Assembly (NCBI RefSeq): GCF_008831285.2
Contig: NW_022204680.1
Span: 1-47,425 of the forward strand
Reading direction: 5' to 3'
From: Nymphaea colorata
Lineage: Eukaryota > Streptophyta > Magnoliopsida > Nymphaeales > Nymphaeaceae
Length of the DNA: 47,425 bases
The notes beneath the pieces are model-generated. The model did no database searches and was not told the DNA's origin. It saw only the letters and a program-made list of their open reading frames with translations. Positions 34,553 through 46,568 of the stretch are shown here, piece after piece. The position numbers and the translations under genes are program-made. Position 1 is the stretch's first letter. The number at the start of each line of letters is the position of its first letter.

Positions 34553-35409
34553 TGGAAGTCATAGTTAAGGTCGCGCTGATGAAGGGAAGGATTTGGATTT
34601 GGAAATTGTGGAGAAAAGAAACATGTGGCCGATCACAATGGAGAAAAGTTAGTAGCATCTTCCAATGGTTAAGCTTTGGTAAATCTCAAAGTGCTTCTTG
34701 GACTTCCACAATTTTTTTTTTTTGTGTGTCTTTTCATTTGACTCTGCACAATCAAGATCTGAATATTAGTGTTGAAGAGTTTTCAGTCACAAACATTTGA
34801 AGACTCTCAAACAAAAATATTTGAAGGAAGGACGCAGACACTTTAACATATTACCTAAGGTGACCGCAATAACTGCTGAATACGTTGGAAGAAGAGATTG
34901 TCCTAGTGGTATTTCAAATTTTTTTTTATCAGTGTTGCCTTTGTAAGGCAATAAGGCATGGTAGTCCCTGCTCCAAAACCTGTCAATTGACCTCCTTAAA
35001 CCATGAACCTTGAAGTCGTTTGAAGTCGTTGAAAATGAAAATCTCTCTCCCACACGCTCCTCTCTCTATACATATATATGCAGACGTCATTCCACCCCAC
35101 AATGTTACGGGCTCTCATATGCTGAAAGTTCATCGGGCAGAGGATCATGCGCTGAGGGTTTGCAGGTATGCTATGGTCATTTTGGCCATATCATTCTATG
35201 CCTCTTTTATATTTTTATATATATAGCAGAAAATTAAATGGTGACTTTGATTCTTCAAAGTTAACGACTATTTGATTCATTATAATGAATGGACGACAGA
35301 ATACTAAAAAGAAAAAAGTGATAGGTATTTTCGTCATCTAATATTAGTTTACACTTTCTTTCTCTGCAACTTTATCTCAACCGTTAAGTGGGTGAATGTG
35401 GATATGGGC

Positions 35410-35441
<32 letters not shown>

Positions 35442-36126
35442 CTGATCATATCTATTGAATGCTGGATCTTGACTGGTCCTTAAAAATTAAAAACCTGTCA
35501 TTAAAAAAGTACCAACTATTTATCTTGCGGCAATAGTGCATGATGATTTTGCCAACTATTTATCATACTTCCAGGCTTTTCATTTTACTCATCTGATAAC
35601 ATTATCTAGCATGTTTGAATGTTATATATATATAGACATACACACACACACATACACACACATATATATATTGCCACTAGAATTGCTTTGTTTGATGCTT
35701 CTAGTATGCTTTCTATCAGGAAAGATGTCTAACCTGACCCTACAAATAACAGATAATATCTATGTCTACAGATGACCTTGCACAATTATATGTGCTGATC
35801 TTCTAAACTTGTCATGATTCATTATTTATTTTTCGATGGTGAAATAAGTACATTTTATTTAGGATCTTGCTAACCTGACGCTAGGAAAGATCTCAATTTT
35901 TAATTGGTTCAGTCTTAACACAAAAAATAGGGTCGATTGAATGCTAGTTGGGTCTGGCCCGTGGCGATCATTTACCAAAGAAACATTCAATTTATGAGTC
36001 ATTTGACCCAAATCATGAAAATGTTTAATTGATAACATAATTTTCCTGGTCTGACTAAGAAAAAAAAAGATGGCTATTCATTGTCAGACACTTCCAAGAT
36101 TTTATTATCTAGCTAGCCATAGCTTC
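34553..36126. other. No gene seen; AT-rich DNA with microsatellites
   Basis: A (TA)n run lies at about 35412-35440 and a (CA)n/(TA)n tract at about 35622-35670. The open frames on both strands are short and unrecognised. Confidence 0.45.
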
Positions 36127-36276
36127 AACTTCACCCACATTTTCTTTTCCTTTCGTGCCTTCTCTGCCTGCAAATCAAAATAAAGTTCTTAATTAAGTAC
36201 CAACTTCATCCATATTTTCTTTTCCTTTCGTTCCTTCCCAACCTGCAAATCAAAATAAAGTTCTTAATTAAATGTT
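36127..36276. repeat. Tandem duplication of 75 bp
   Basis: Copy 1 starts at 36127 and copy 2 at 36202. Both contain TTTTCTTTTCCTTTCGTKCC (K = G or T) and the strongly conserved CAAATCAAAATAAAGTTCTT followed by AATTAA. Only a few differences separate them. Confidence 0.85.
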
Positions 36277-36304
36277 AAAATTAATCATTATTAAAAATTA
36301 ATTT

Positions 36305-36496
36305 CTATTTGAAGTACGACTTGGAAACAACCGGATTTCTATCAACCCATCCACCTACAATTTCTTGCCTTTCTGCACCAAATTTCCATATCAATTCTTC
36401 ATATGGAACAACCTCCCTGACAGTAGTAGCTTTATTTTCCTGCTCAATTTTTGCCAGCCCCCTCGACAACTGCTCTTTTGAGGGTCTTGTAAGCAT
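36305..36496 (-). CDS. Unidentified 63-codon open frame, possible terminal exon remnant
   Basis: The frame reads RPSKEQLSRGLAKIEQENKA near its start and PYEELIWKFGAERQEIVGGW toward its end, with a stop at 36305. The charged, low-bias composition looks more protein-like than other small frames nearby, but I recognise no family. An acidic stretch on the same strand (about 36835-36905, GEPAYAGEDVPLDGDEDNEA) could be another exon of the same remnant. Neither is confirmed. Confidence 0.25.
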   Translation of the reverse strand: MLTRPSKEQLSRGLAKIEQENKATTVREVVPYEELIWKFGAERQEIVGGWVDRNPVVSKSYFK

Positions 36497-37778
36497 ATTG
36501 TATGGTAAGGTATTGTAAGCATATTGTAAATTTATTTTTGTAATTTGTTAGCAACTAAAAAAATCCTAAAAATAGCGATAATTCAGAAAAAATCTAGAAA
36601 AATGTTTTCTATATAAAAGAACTCATTACAATATCACACACATAATAAATATTCATAAATCTTCATCTATGGACATAATGATAACGACATGATTAAGATG
36701 ATAAAAATTGAGGTCTTAAAGACTTACAATATATGTTTTACAGTTTTTACATCATATTATCAAACAATTAAAATGAGCAACCTATCTATTCATCTTCTTC
36801 ACCTTCATTATAATATTCAAACTCATTTTGCTTCATTGTCTTCATCCCCGTCAAGTGGAACGTCCTCACCAGCATATGCAGGCTCACCTTCTTCAATGTT
36901 CAAAAGGAGTAGGCCACAATGAGGCGTCCATCCTTTCACATAAAATTCCTGAGATGATCACTACTGCTCAGAGTGTCATTGTCAAAATTCAAAAGCAATT
37001 GTAAATTCCAAATAATGGCTATTAATGGTGCTAGGGTTACTCTAAAAAAGCATGTTTTTTTTCCAGCAGCCACAATTCCTCATCAGTTCACTTCAAGCCT
37101 TCCAAGATAGTCAAACAAACTGAAACATTCATCTCCAAAATATTTTTATGGTATCACAAATGACAACTGCAATTTCCATGTGGTGAAACATGATGAGGTA
37201 ATCAGTAATCTGTGGCTCGAGGTGGTCTCCGTGGCAGAGCTACATCTAGTGTGGGCAATTACCGACGCCAGCCTACAAATTTTGCCTCATTTACATATGT
37301 AAACATAATTGAATTTAGTTTTTTTTTTTCATATGAGTGCCCCTTCAAGTTTAAAATTTAAACTTAGAAAGCCCCTCAATCAGAAATTTCTAGCTCTGAC
37401 ACTGGTGGTCTCCCTATCTATTAGTTCCATTCGCATAAAAAACTGAACTTTACTTGTTAAACGATAGCATGACATTTTCAATTTCAATCAAAATTGGAAA
37501 TCATTGACGAGATGCAAGTATGAATGGTAAGAAATAATTTATGGAAACCATTATTATATCTTATCAAGTTATTTAAGGGTCCCTATCAATACGATGTAGG
37601 AAATCAATGGATTTCTTGGATGAAGGCCTTCACACATTTTAATGGTTGCATAGATAAACCCTGAGGTCATAAACATATTTGGTTTGCTTGGCCTTTTACA
37701 TTAAGTACTCCATTGCTAAAGTTTATCTTTCATTATTAATTTTTAAGGTGATAAATTACTTAAAAGTCATTTAAGTAA

Positions 37779-37823
<45 letters not shown>

Positions 37824-38429
37824 AACGTTATGCTACATATAAAATAGGTTCATGCAACCCCTGGAATCCAGCCGTATAATTGAATCAAATATATTTTACT
37901 TGCATAATAAGTTCTAGAGTGTTTGGGGTCTTATTGCAAACCAACTTAAATTCTTTCTTCAACTTAAATTCTTTCTTTTTTTTTCCGTAATGCAGTCTAA
38001 AGAAGCATGGTTTGAACAATTCATTTCCTTTCTATTCAAACAAGCTTTTATAATTATTTGTTTCTTTCATTTTGTTTCCTCTCCCTTTCTCCACAATTCC
38101 TTTCTTTTCCTTTCTATTCTTTTCCATTTTATCCTACTTTCCTCCATCGAGCACTTTGAAATGACCTTATATAAGAAGTTACATGGGGAAATAGGTCGCT
38201 ACTGCTGTACACTTGTAGCTCCTTTTATCTTGAGAATCAGGTCAATCACAGTACTATTAAACTTCTTCACCATTCTTCTTATTCCAAAAGAAAAGTTCAA
38301 CCACCTTGATTATGTCATGACTGATTACTCCTTGGTACTGTTGAAAAAGGGACATGAAGGATCCATTATGTACTGAAGCACTCTCCGCTTTCAAACTAAA
38401 GTTGCATACTTCACTTCTTTTGCTAAAAC
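36497..38429. other. No gene confirmed; AT-rich DNA
   Basis: A (TA)n tract lies at about 37780-37818. A plus-strand frame at 37990-38376 is Phe/Ile/Ser-rich and probably spurious. A possible acidic exon remnant near 36835-36905 (minus strand) is mentioned with the frame at 36305. Confidence 0.4.
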
Positions 38430-41100
38430 AAGTCTTACGAGGAAAGTATTTATTGGGTCGGCCCAAGGGTCAAAAGGCTGCCCTTGGCCCCGACTCAATA
38501 TGGGCTGCGTACCTGTTAGGACGAGACCCGGCATCGACCAAGACCTCTGCCAGATGCCGATCCTCTCCCAAGATCTCTCGGAAGAGCCATTGGACAAAAC
38601 TAAAAACAAGTTATTTACAAGATGAATACCCAGCCGGACAGCAACCTCGGCTCAAAAATCCTTGGGAAGTAAAATATAGGAGAGGTTACCCACCCAAAAG
38701 CTTGAACCTACTACAAATTGCTAGAAGGTTGTGAGGCTAGTACAAGCACGATCAATACATGAATATCTCTCCTCACTCAACAAACCATTCAAGCATGCAC
38801 ATCCAACACATCCTGTCATACATGCCTAGGATGGCCAAACCATACCCAAGCCCGTAGGTGGTCAGGCAGCCCACGGTCATGTTTTCAGCACTTGTGCCTC
38901 AAGGTACCACTGTGGATGCCAAGGCTATTGCCGGGTATAAAGCAAAAGACCCAAAGAATCCCATTGTTATACGGAGGGAAGAAGTATACCTGCCAGTGGG
39001 TCCCGGCTTAGGACAGCAAAGGACTCAGGTGAGAACCGGCAGCTTGGTGCTGCCCTCGAGTATTTCAGCAACCGAGGATGAAGGACTCGGCCCACCTGGC
39101 CGAGGGAAGTGAAAGCTTCTGCCGATTGCTGCTGGAATACGAGAGGGGTATCCTTCTCGGCTACGGCACTCCTTGCTGGTGATGAGTAGGCTCCAGTGGA
39201 TAGAGGCTCGGTTGCCTCAAAGGTGAAGGCGCTCCTTGATTCTGCCATAGAGGATAGGTCCGCATTGGTGAGGATAAGTAGGAGGGTCTTGGTTGGGTTG
39301 AGCTGAGCTGGGTCTGATGTGCCTTGTCTGGGCTCGACCAAATTCTAGGCTCGGTTGTGGTTAAGAGAGGTAGGTTCGGGTATGGCTAATATGTAGGTGG
39401 CATGCAGTGATGTTAGGTATAAAGGGCAAGGGTAGGATGGGAATGATGGATGATTAGGTGTTAGGGTCGGTTGGCGCAAGGTGGCGACAGTTCCTCTACT
39501 TTAGGAAAGTCTCACATTGGCAACGGCTAGTGATGAGGTGGCCGCGGATTATGGCAAGAGAGTTGTGTGTAATGGATAGGAAGGACGAGGGGCCGTTATG
39601 GAAAGGTATGGCGCGTGGAGAAATTGGAAAGGGCGTGGGGGAATGAAGGGTTGTATATGGCAAGGGGTAATGGCGCATGGAAGGTTTCTTGTTTTGGAGC
39701 TAAGAGATCACGGGCTAGGATCTCGGGGCGGTTATGGAAAGTGGGGAAAGGGGAAGCACGTGGAGGTGGCTGGCTCCTACCTTTTTGGAATGCATAGGAG
39801 TGGGACACGCTAGAGGGGGACTTGCCTTTGTGGTGGACCGTTACAAAGAGGACTGTTGGCGCTCGAGGGAGTCTGCTCCATCCAATAATTCTGGCAGCGA
39901 GAGAGTTGCAAAATGTGGCTGGCGGCTTGGGTTTCTCAACACCTAGCATGAGCTCTCAATGAAAAGCCAGAACTGCCCTTTACAAATTACACCTTAAGAA
40001 AATATGGTGGTTATAATCCATGGGCAATCCTAGAATGTTTTCGGGGCAACGGCTAGCTGTTTTGGTGAGGTGTGGCCAGAAAGTTGCCGACGCACAGCCG
40101 GTCTTCATCCATCACGCACAGCTCCACCGATACTCCTCTGATTCCAGCCAAACTAGGCCAAGACACTAGTAACTAACGGGCATCCAAACTGATATGCATG
40201 ACTTCACACACCAGTTTTGTTGGAACCTGCCCCTTGTTCTAGCTATGGTTGTGGCGGTTCCAGCAGCTTAGATCCAACTGAAGAATAGGATATCAATGGC
40301 CGTCGAATGACCGCTTTCTCCCGAATCTCTTTTCCACTACAAATGTTGAATGAGGGCTGTCGGTGGTTAGAGATGTCTCGATCAAACTCAGGGTTCAGCC
40401 TTAAGATTCTGATGTAGAACTGCCCCGTGGAAAGGATAGAACCGCGCCATCCCTAAGCAGCTTCTTCCTTCACCCGATCTAGGATCTACAACTAGTTTTG
40501 CCATTTTAAAACCCATGGACCATGCAAGATGGGCCAGATCATGTGCCTTAGGGCTAGTTCATTCAGATCTATAGAACAACCTTCAAATGGAAGTACCAAG
40601 GGGAGAACGGGTACTTGCCTATCTTCAAAGGATGCCGGTCGTTGATGCTACATAGGAAGAAATCACCCAAGTGTTGAACATCATTCTCCTATGCAGCCTT
40701 CCCATAGATCGATCCCAGCCTCTAAACGTCCTTGTGGTTAGGACGAATGCACCGTGGATTGAATAATACCTTGCTGGTTGGGATACATAGGTGGTATGAA
40801 GAACCATTGAAGGAGGTTGCTGGTAGCCCCTTCACGAGATCTACAACCTTGAATCCACTCGGCTATGGAAGAAAGGACTTTAATAGAGAGAAGATGAAGA
40901 GAAAGAGGAAGTCCATGGGTGAAACAAGAGCTCCGACCACGCCAGTTGGGGTTGGAGAAGAGCTCTGGCCACCGTCGGTTGAGAACAAGTGGAGAAGACA
41001 ATCCCCACGCGGAGAAGGAGAGTGAAAACGATGCTCAATTCTTCATTGGCATAAAATGTGTTTAGGGTTTCCCCTTTGTACAAGACTTATATACATCAAA
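38430..41100. repeat. GC-richer repeat-like block, probably old LTR-retrotransposon DNA
   Basis: Base composition rises sharply compared with both flanks, and long open frames without recognisable homology overlap on both strands. On the minus strand near 41020-41090 the order TATATAAGTCTTGTACAAAG, then GGGGAAACCCTAAACAC, then a CT-rich leader resembles the U3-R part of plant copia LTRs. The plus strand near 39505-39525 has AAGTCTCACATTGGCAACGG, a motif often seen in plant LTR elements. No polyprotein domain, primer site or matched LTR pair could be found. Confidence 0.4.
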
Positions 41101-42213
41101 AGTGTCTCGGTTCTAAAGCTCTAACCTGAGATGAGACAAATGCAAAACGATTCTAACTGTCTCAAACTGAGGCGTTACAAAAGCAACTAAAACAAAGTGC
41201 TAAAGCAAATCAAACATGGGCACGGATGTTGATCCATTTGCGACCGCTCCAAAAGATCTCAGACTTGTGAATCCAAGGGGTAACTTACCTAGGTTCGCCC
41301 TAGGCTGCTCTGTTGTTTTGGTAAACATTTCGACATCCGCTTTGATCTGGCCTAAACTGAGTTGTGGTCCACTATTCTGATCTTCAATCTCCACGGAACT
41401 CAGCTCCAGCCAGACTCTCTCCTTTCAGCCTTTGCTGCTTCACGCTCACCTCCCACTGCAGCTACATGAGTGTTGCCTATAGGAATCCAAGAGTTGGTCC
41501 TTCAACCTCGCCTAGGTGCCTTGTGGTGCCACCCACTGTGCCTTGACCCGACACACGTGGGCGCCGTGGTCGACACCTTCGACATGGTTAGCTGCCCTGC
41601 TGCCGCAGCGATGGCCCCTATCTCGCCTTCAGCCACACTGCTGGCTGGCCTCGGCATGGTTAACTTGAAAACTCTCCAATGTCCAAATTCATTTTCAAAA
41701 CAAGTTCAAGTCACTTATTCAAAATGAATTTTGGTTCTGGAATCCAAAATCTCAATGCACAAGCATATAGGATTTGCATCAATAACTCGTGCATGATGCA
41801 AGTGATCCTTCGTCCTTGTTCCAATTACCCCTGTTAAAGGTGGCAGGAACGGTTGGACCTCGTGCTGACGGGCGGATCCCTTTCTCTTGAAATATTTTCT
41901 TCAAAACCTCAATTTTTAAAGAACTTTGCTGATTCGCATTTCGACCCCCTTTGAGAAAGGGGTGGGGTGCGAACAGTACTCGGCTTATTGCTCACCCTTT
42001 TGTACAACCCAATAATTTCAAACAATGAGCCATCTATAAGGCCAATTGTATTTTTGTGTCTTATTTCTTTGAGCTTAACAGTTTGCACATTGTTTAATCT
42101 ATGTTCCATTTCCTATAAAATTACTTGGGGGTGATAGTTTAACTAATTTCTCTCTCCCACTCGGCAGCACAAACTACTATTTAAAATAAGAATAAAACAT
42201 GTAATTCCCATCT
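41101..42213. other. No gene recognised; hairpin at 41945-41964
   Basis: A minus-strand frame at 41200-41394 and plus-strand frames at 41364-41727 are open, but I do not recognise them. CCCCCTTTGAGAAAGGGG (about 41945-41962) is a perfect-armed hairpin of seven or eight base pairs with a 3-base loop. Confidence 0.35.
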
Positions 42214-42381
42214 CGTTTCCTCTCTCCCTCTCTTTGTCTCTATCTCTACATGCTAGAGAACTCAAAGGGCATGCGCTGTCACTTTGTTTCTTTCTTCCAC
42301 CACATTTCACTTTCAGTGGAAGACAAGCCAAAAAAAAGGGAGCCACCCTGTTGAATAGAACCATTAATATACATTATATGA
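42214..42381. repeat. Direct repeat, copy 1 (about 165 bp)
   Basis: Shares with 42935-43091 a CT-rich start, ACATGCTA, then AACTSAAARGGCATRSRSTG-like sequence, TTCTTCCACCACA, TTTCACTTT, AGCCAYCCTGTTGAAT and a final ATGACAG. Confidence 0.75.
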
Positions 42382-42913
42382 CAGTTCAATCGTCCTTGAA
42401 TTAAAGTTGCAGACTTGGTGGCAGAGACGCAGACTTAAGAGGTGGAATAAAAAGGCTCAAATCAAAATACGCATGTGAAGTTGGAAGATTGTGTTTCCCA
42501 TGGCAATATGGTGGCTATGGAAGAACAGGAATTATGAACACCATGACAACCAGAAAAAATCCAAATCTGTTACATAAGAAGCAATTGACGTCTTTTTTAT
42601 AGGACTTACCAAGTGCTAAATATGACTCCTCAAGCAAAATAACAAGTTTCCACTACTTTTCATCCTTTTTCATGTAGGAAGTCTCTCACGTATATCACCA
42701 ACTTCAACACAAATCAGCATCAACCACAAAAGCATGTAGAAAACTGATATGCTAATGACACCACATTTGAAAGGCCTGCCTTCATCGACCAACTTCCCTT
42801 CCCTATTTTAAAGCTACTCACAGTACCTACCCCACGGTCCTCATGAATCTTCATGATCGTCGATCAACACTAGCTATTGCCGGAAGGAATTCCCATCTTT
42901 CTGTTTGCTCTCG
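42382..42913. other. Spacer between the two direct repeats; nothing recognised
   Basis: No open frame of note and no transposon ends. About 550 bp separate the repeats. Confidence 0.4.
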
Positions 42914-42923
42914 CTCCCTCTCT

Positions 42924-42958
<35 letters not shown>
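42914..42958. repeat. (CT)n microsatellite
   Basis: CT run with one interruption, contiguous with the start of repeat copy 2. Confidence 0.9.
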
Positions 42959-43091
42959 AGACATGCTAAGAACTGAAAAGGCATAGAGCTGTCATGTTAT
43001 TTCATTCTTCCACCACACTTTCACTTTTAGTGATGGAGAAGTCAAAAAAAGGTGAGCCATCCTGTTGAATTGAAATGATTAATTTACATGA
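42935..43091. repeat. Direct repeat, copy 2 (about 157 bp)
   Basis: Partner of 42214-42381, in the same orientation about 720 bp away and moderately diverged. Ends are not TG...CA, so these are not obviously LTRs. Confidence 0.75.
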
Positions 43092-43601
43092 CAGGACTTT
43101 GTCAATCATTCATGTTGTTAATTGTTCATGTTTGAGATGATGTTCACACATAGTAAACTAATTTTTTTAATTAATATGCAAATAAACAATAAAAATGAGT
43201 GTTTAGGTTGGAATTTCTTCATTATTATGTTGATTTTGATGTTAGGATTTGTCCAACCTGAAAAAGCCCTTCAGTGTACATGTTAAAAAATGCATCTTCC
43301 TGAAACCACCCGAATATGGATCCCCATAAGAGCTTTTTTATGTTGCCCTCCATTTCCTTGTAATAGATGAAATGATTATTATTTATGCTCACGTATAAAA
43401 ATATTTGGATTCATGTTTCCAAAAGAATTTTGAAAGCAAGAACCATCTTCAATGAGGCTTCGGAAACTTAATTTAGCCTCTTGCATGAGCCCAAGTTCCT
43501 CATTGACTTACATAGAAAAACCGAAGTCAGATATTTTTCAAGTTATTTCTTGATTTCAACATTCATAAAGGCATATGTGTATATACGTGTCATATACTTA
43601 T

Positions 43602-43911
43602 ACATACACATAATTACCTCTCTTTGTCTTCTTTTCCCTATAGTTTAACATTTTCGTTTACAATTTTTATATACGTATACATATAAATGAATTTATATGT
43701 GCATTTCATTTTCTCTCTCTACAATCTTTCTCTCTAAAAAAAAACTTCTTCTACCAACATACACATAATTACCTCTCTTTGTCTTCTTTTCCCTATAGTT
43801 TAACATTTTCTTTTACAATTTTTATATACGTATACATATAAATGAATTTATATGTGTATTTTATTTTCTCTCTCTAAAATCTCTCCCTCTAAAAAAAATC
43901 TTCTTCTACCT
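43602..43911. repeat. Tandem duplication of 155 bp
   Basis: Copies start at 43602 and 43757 with ACATACACATAATTACCTCT and include TTTTCCCTATAGTTTAACAT and TATACGTATACATATAAATG. The two copies differ at only a handful of sites, so the duplication is young compared with surrounding decay. Confidence 0.9.
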
Positions 43912-46144
43912 CTCTCTTTCTTTTAGATTTAAAATCTTTCTTTTATAAGTTTTCACATATGTATACATGTGACTATATATATGCATACATATATGCACCT
44001 CTCTCTTTTAAAAATTAAGACATTACTAAGAATCATTTCTTCTTTATTTTCTTTCATTTCTTTCAATTTTTTCAAACACATTTTCTCAAACATTTCAAAC
44101 ACATTTTCTCAAACACCTCTTCCCTAAGGTCTAGGATTTTAATATTTGTTTATCAACTTCATTGAGACCAAAACTCAATTAATGATCTAATATTAGAATC
44201 ATGCTTGATAGTCTACAACCTCATTCCATTTTCAAAAATTTGTCTCTCTTCATAAGAATATTGAAGACAATTATGTAAATAAAAGTGGGAAACTTACATG
44301 TATGTGATGGTAAAAATGCTTTTAGATAAATGTTATAGTAGGAATGATGGATTTGCTTCCAATTATATAAGTTCAATCCATTCATACATTCACATGCACT
44401 TGGGAAATTCACAAATAATCACATGCATTTCTCTAAAAGAATTTAAGTAACATGAAATGAAGCTCTAGCGATGTAATACCGAATTAGAGGAAAATCTTAA
44501 ATTTACTTAAGTTCTTAAGAGGACACTAAATCAACATTAAAAAATGATCTTTAAAATACCCATGTTATCTTCCATAGGTTTCCAAATAATATTTGCAAAG
44601 ATTTCTCAATTCAAAATCTCTCAAATCAAAATGGATTACGCTCTTAAATGATTCTTTAAAACTTTCTCAAAAATTTGAAACATCAAATCTTCAACATTTT
44701 CTCTGAACACCACACCATATTTAGAATGAAAAGAATTTTAAGCAAAAGTGAAATGAATAAAAAATAAGTATAGCCATTGGATTGGTTATCCTCATAAACA
44801 TCCCGAGAACAATCAATCTTCATACAGACGGGTGATTCCCTCTCTCTCATTTCAAAAATAAAATTTTATATTGCTGAAGCAATTCAAAAATCAAAGTAAA
44901 TTTTGGGAATGCAAACATATCAACAAATTCCTCTCCTCATCAACACTGATCTTAAAGATTTAGTATATGAAATTTGAAAACTTCGGCATAGAACCACCCT
45001 ATGCTTACTTCCTTGAAAAGTTTTTACAGAAATTATAATACAAACTTTTTCATGTTGATTGAAAATGGATTGTCTTGGATCAAGGCAGCCAATTGAGTGA
45101 TGTGTAGGTTTCAATCCGCTGCCTCATGCTTTCCATGTCATGTTAATTGTTTTTTCTTTTATTAAGACAAAGGAAAATGGATAAAGAAAATTGACAATCT
45201 AAGATAACATAAGAAAAAATGGTGAAAAACGATCCCCATCTCTAGTTTCACTCTTTCTCAAAGCAAAAGAAAAAAAAAGGTCAAGTGTCCAATCACTAGG
45301 AGAAAATAATAAAGAAGTTCTACCAACATGAATATGAAGAAATGCCTGACAATCCCCATAGATCTTCTCTTGTGCAAAATGATCGCAGTGTTATTGTGCA
45401 AGAAAGAGATCAGCTCATTGCAGGGAGAGAAACACTATGATTAAACATTTGCATGAATAGATTGTTTCTGGTTGCAAGGCTTCAAATCGACCTATTTGGA
45501 GAATGATCATCTGGTAAGTAGAAGAAGAATAGAGGAGGATTATCCATCTCTTTCAACCAAATTAATCCATTGAGCAGAAGCAGGGGATGATTGTGCGACT
45601 CTTTTTTGCTCATTTTTAATTACTATGAATCTTCAACCTCAAAATAGACATTTACTCTCCACATGCACCTACTACAAGCTTGACAGTGGACAACAGGTTG
45701 GGAGGCAGATAGGGGATGAAGAGTGATGGTGGTGCACTGCGGGTTGTGGTGAGGGCTTGGAGGCTGCTGGTTGGGGTAGAAGAGATGATGCCATTCAGAC
45801 TGCAAGTTGGGTCACTGATGGGGAAGGTAAAGACCCTGCACGATGTGGTGGGCATGTTGGGTTTGTGCAATGAGGTGATGGCATTGGCATTAAATGGCTT
45901 CTTGGTCGAGCAATCGAGAATGAGAGATAGACACTTTTAGTGGGAAATCTTTGGGTTTCATTGTGGAGAGGAAAGAGCACACGATCTGGCATTCTCTGAA
46001 CCAAGAAGGAGGAGGAGAGGGTAAAAATGACAAAGCAAGATTGATAGATAAAGAGAGGTCGACAGATTGTGAGAGAGAAAGAGGGAAACGGATAAAGAAA
46101 GGTCGAAATCTGTTACATCAGAAAAGGAATTATGAATTTCATGA
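43912..46144. other. No gene seen
   Basis: AT-rich DNA with TTTTCTCAAACA-type short repeats near 44085-44115. The section 45700-46140 is richer in G on the plus strand and has open frames on both strands, none recognised. CATGA just before 46145 would be one half of the next element's target duplication. Confidence 0.4.
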
Positions 46145-46494
46145 TGTTGAAAGTGGGTGTTACATCTAGCGCAGCATGCTCAATGGATCATTCTCATTCT
46201 TGCCTTATTGAAATCGATTTGAACATTGGAAAAATTGCTGCAATATACGTTACTGACATTCTTTCCTCGATAATTTTGAGTTTTGTATGTAAAGTGTACC
46301 AATGATCATATGCATTGTCTTTTGCTTTCCTCATGTATCGTATATATACTTGTAAAGCAAAGAAAGAAATAAGGAAACAGGGAAAATCAAAGGAGAAACT
46401 GCTTTAGCATTCATCGTGGATGTACGTCTATGGACCGAACCACATAAAAATCAGTGTTCGTTTCTTGGTTCTCTTTCTTTATCCAATTTCAACA
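46145..46494 (+). repeat. 5' LTR of a plus-strand copia element (350 bp)
   Basis: It begins TGTTGAAAGTGGG and ends TTTCAACA, so the termini are inverted repeats TGTTGAAA/TTTCAACA, and it abuts a perfect primer site. A TATA-like GTATATATAC lies at about 46341-46350, consistent with the element's promoter. The downstream LTR is outside the window. Confidence 0.92.
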
Positions 46495-46506
46495 TGGTAT
46501 CAGAGC
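46495..46506 (+). other. Primer-binding site, initiator tRNA-Met type
   Basis: TGGTATCAGAGC, immediately after the LTR end and complementary to the 3' end of plant initiator tRNA-Met. Confidence 0.95.
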
Positions 46507-46568
46507 ATTGACTTTCATTCTTGGCACATTTTGCTTATCTCCTGGTGCTTGATCTTGCTCATTTCATC

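Noticed and set aside
37990-38376. 128-codon frame rich in Phe, Leu and Ser
   Set aside because: The composition follows from T-rich CT tracts; no motif, splice support or homology is visible.
42143-42364. Minus-strand frame with DRDKERERG
   Set aside because: It is a translation of the CT microsatellite within a duplicated repeat.
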